DNA from: Pseudomonadota bacterium
Lineage (GTDB): Bacteria > Bdellovibrionota_B > Oligoflexia > Oligoflexales > Bin106
DNA: 14,807 nt
Assembly (NCBI GenBank): GCA_026710525.1
Contig: JAPOQT010000283.1
Location: 1-14,807 of the forward strand
Direction: 5' to 3'
This document shows, piece by piece, positions 14,507 to 14,807 of the stretch (the stretch's first letter is position 1; every line of letters begins with the position of its first letter). The notes beneath the pieces were generated by a model. The model did not search any database. It was not told the DNA's origin and saw only the letters and a program-made list of their open reading frames with translations. The position numbers and the translations under genes are program-made.

Positions 14507-14807
14507 ATGACCCAATATTCCGCCTCTCCATCGAATGTTAGATCTTCGCAACCAGCCCAGTCTCAACAGGCGGATCCTGCCGCTATACAAACCAAAGCCA
14601 GTTGGAGTCGGATGCGTGATCTTATGCCGGAACATCTCGAAAAGGCGATGATTGATCATTACATTGACTCATTAGAGGTTAAGTATTCTGGTGACACGTT
14701 AATTCTCGAAGTGCCCAATGTGAACTACTACCAAGGATTTGTGGATCATATACTACCTGTATTAAATAAGGTGCGTGCTGACATTAAGGCAAAGGTTCAT
14801 TTTACTA
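14507..14807 (+). CDS. dnaA: Chromosomal replication initiator DnaA, N-terminal part (cut by window end)
   Basis: Only the first 100 codons are in the window. Residues about 32-97 read as DnaA domain I, the small domain that self-associates and binds helicase: W33 opens it (W-S-R-M-R-D-L), followed by LEKAMIDHYIDSLEVKYSGD (in part 44-63), the strand TLILEVPN at 64-71, and YYQGFVDHILPVL (74-86), which match the usual W..L...L....F..W...L....DN.L.L.APN.F...WV...Y pattern. The usual Trp of F-x-x-W-I is Tyr52 here. About 30 residues rich in Ser, Gln and Ala come before domain I, whereas most DnaA proteins begin almost directly with it. TGGA lies six bases before the chosen ATG; ATG 14489 and GTG 14468 are in-frame alternatives. 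The ATPase and DNA-binding domains lie outside the window, so the call rests on domain I and the par/atp context. Confidence 0.8.
   Translation, partial: MTQYSASPSNVRSSQPAQSQQADPAAIQTKASWSRMRDLMPEHLEKAMIDHYIDSLEVKYSGDTLILEVPNVNYYQGFVDHILPVLNKVRADIKAKVHFT

Noticed and set aside
1..14807. tRNA, rRNA, CRISPR arrays, insertion sequences or phage genes
   Set aside because: I saw no cloverleaf-like segment, spaced repeat array, transposase-like frame or terminal inverted repeats.

Overview
The window looks like the replication-origin-proximal part of a bacterial chromosome. It carries a complete F1Fo ATP synthase gene set (atpB, atpE, a b'/b pair, atpH, atpA, atpG, atpD, atpC). The chromosome-partitioning genes parA and parB sit inside that set, and the start of a gene that reads as dnaA lies on the opposite strand at the right edge. 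The b'/b pair, the c-subunit signature (RAAAATFEG..RNP..K), the chromosomal-type ParA/ParB and the par-atp linkage point to a deltaproteobacterium-like lineage (Bdellovibrionota, Desulfobacterota, Myxococcota or SAR324 type). I cannot narrow it further, and an alphaproteobacterial-type relative is not strictly excluded.

Layout, left to right. Positions 1-501 hold an unrecognised + strand protein that touches the window edge. Everything from 575 to 14011 is on the - strand. In transcription order it reads atpB, atpE, parA, parB, atpF' (b'), atpF (b), atpH, atpA, atpG, atpD, atpC, yebC, a divergent NAD kinase, and finally an FHA/HD-GYP protein. Most gaps in the atp-par block are under 90 bases, and atpA and atpG overlap by 13 bases. 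The larger gaps are 148 bases before atpC (with a possible internal promoter), 125 bases before the NAD kinase and 201 bases before the HD-GYP gene.

The 495 bases between atpB and dnaA hold an AT-rich stretch, two divergent sigma70-like promoters, a perfect 8-bp inverted repeat that overlaps both -35 boxes, and a 29-codon ORF with a good ribosome-binding site ahead of dnaA. Both flanking transcription units run away from this segment, as expected if replication starts nearby. No consensus DnaA box or parS site is visible in the window, so an origin here is only a possibility.

How the genes fit together: the Fo genes (a, c, b', b) and F1 genes (delta, alpha, gamma, beta, epsilon) supply the whole synthase except the optional atpI, which is not present. 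ParA and ParB lie between the c and b' genes, so synthase production, origin segregation and (through the shared promoter region) replication initiation could be transcriptionally linked. Points worth a second look are the shared operator-like repeat, the nested parAB, a changed CTP-binding motif in ParB (GESRLKA), a c-subunit whose helix-1 glycines are mostly replaced by Ala/Ser, and an enlarged gamma subunit.
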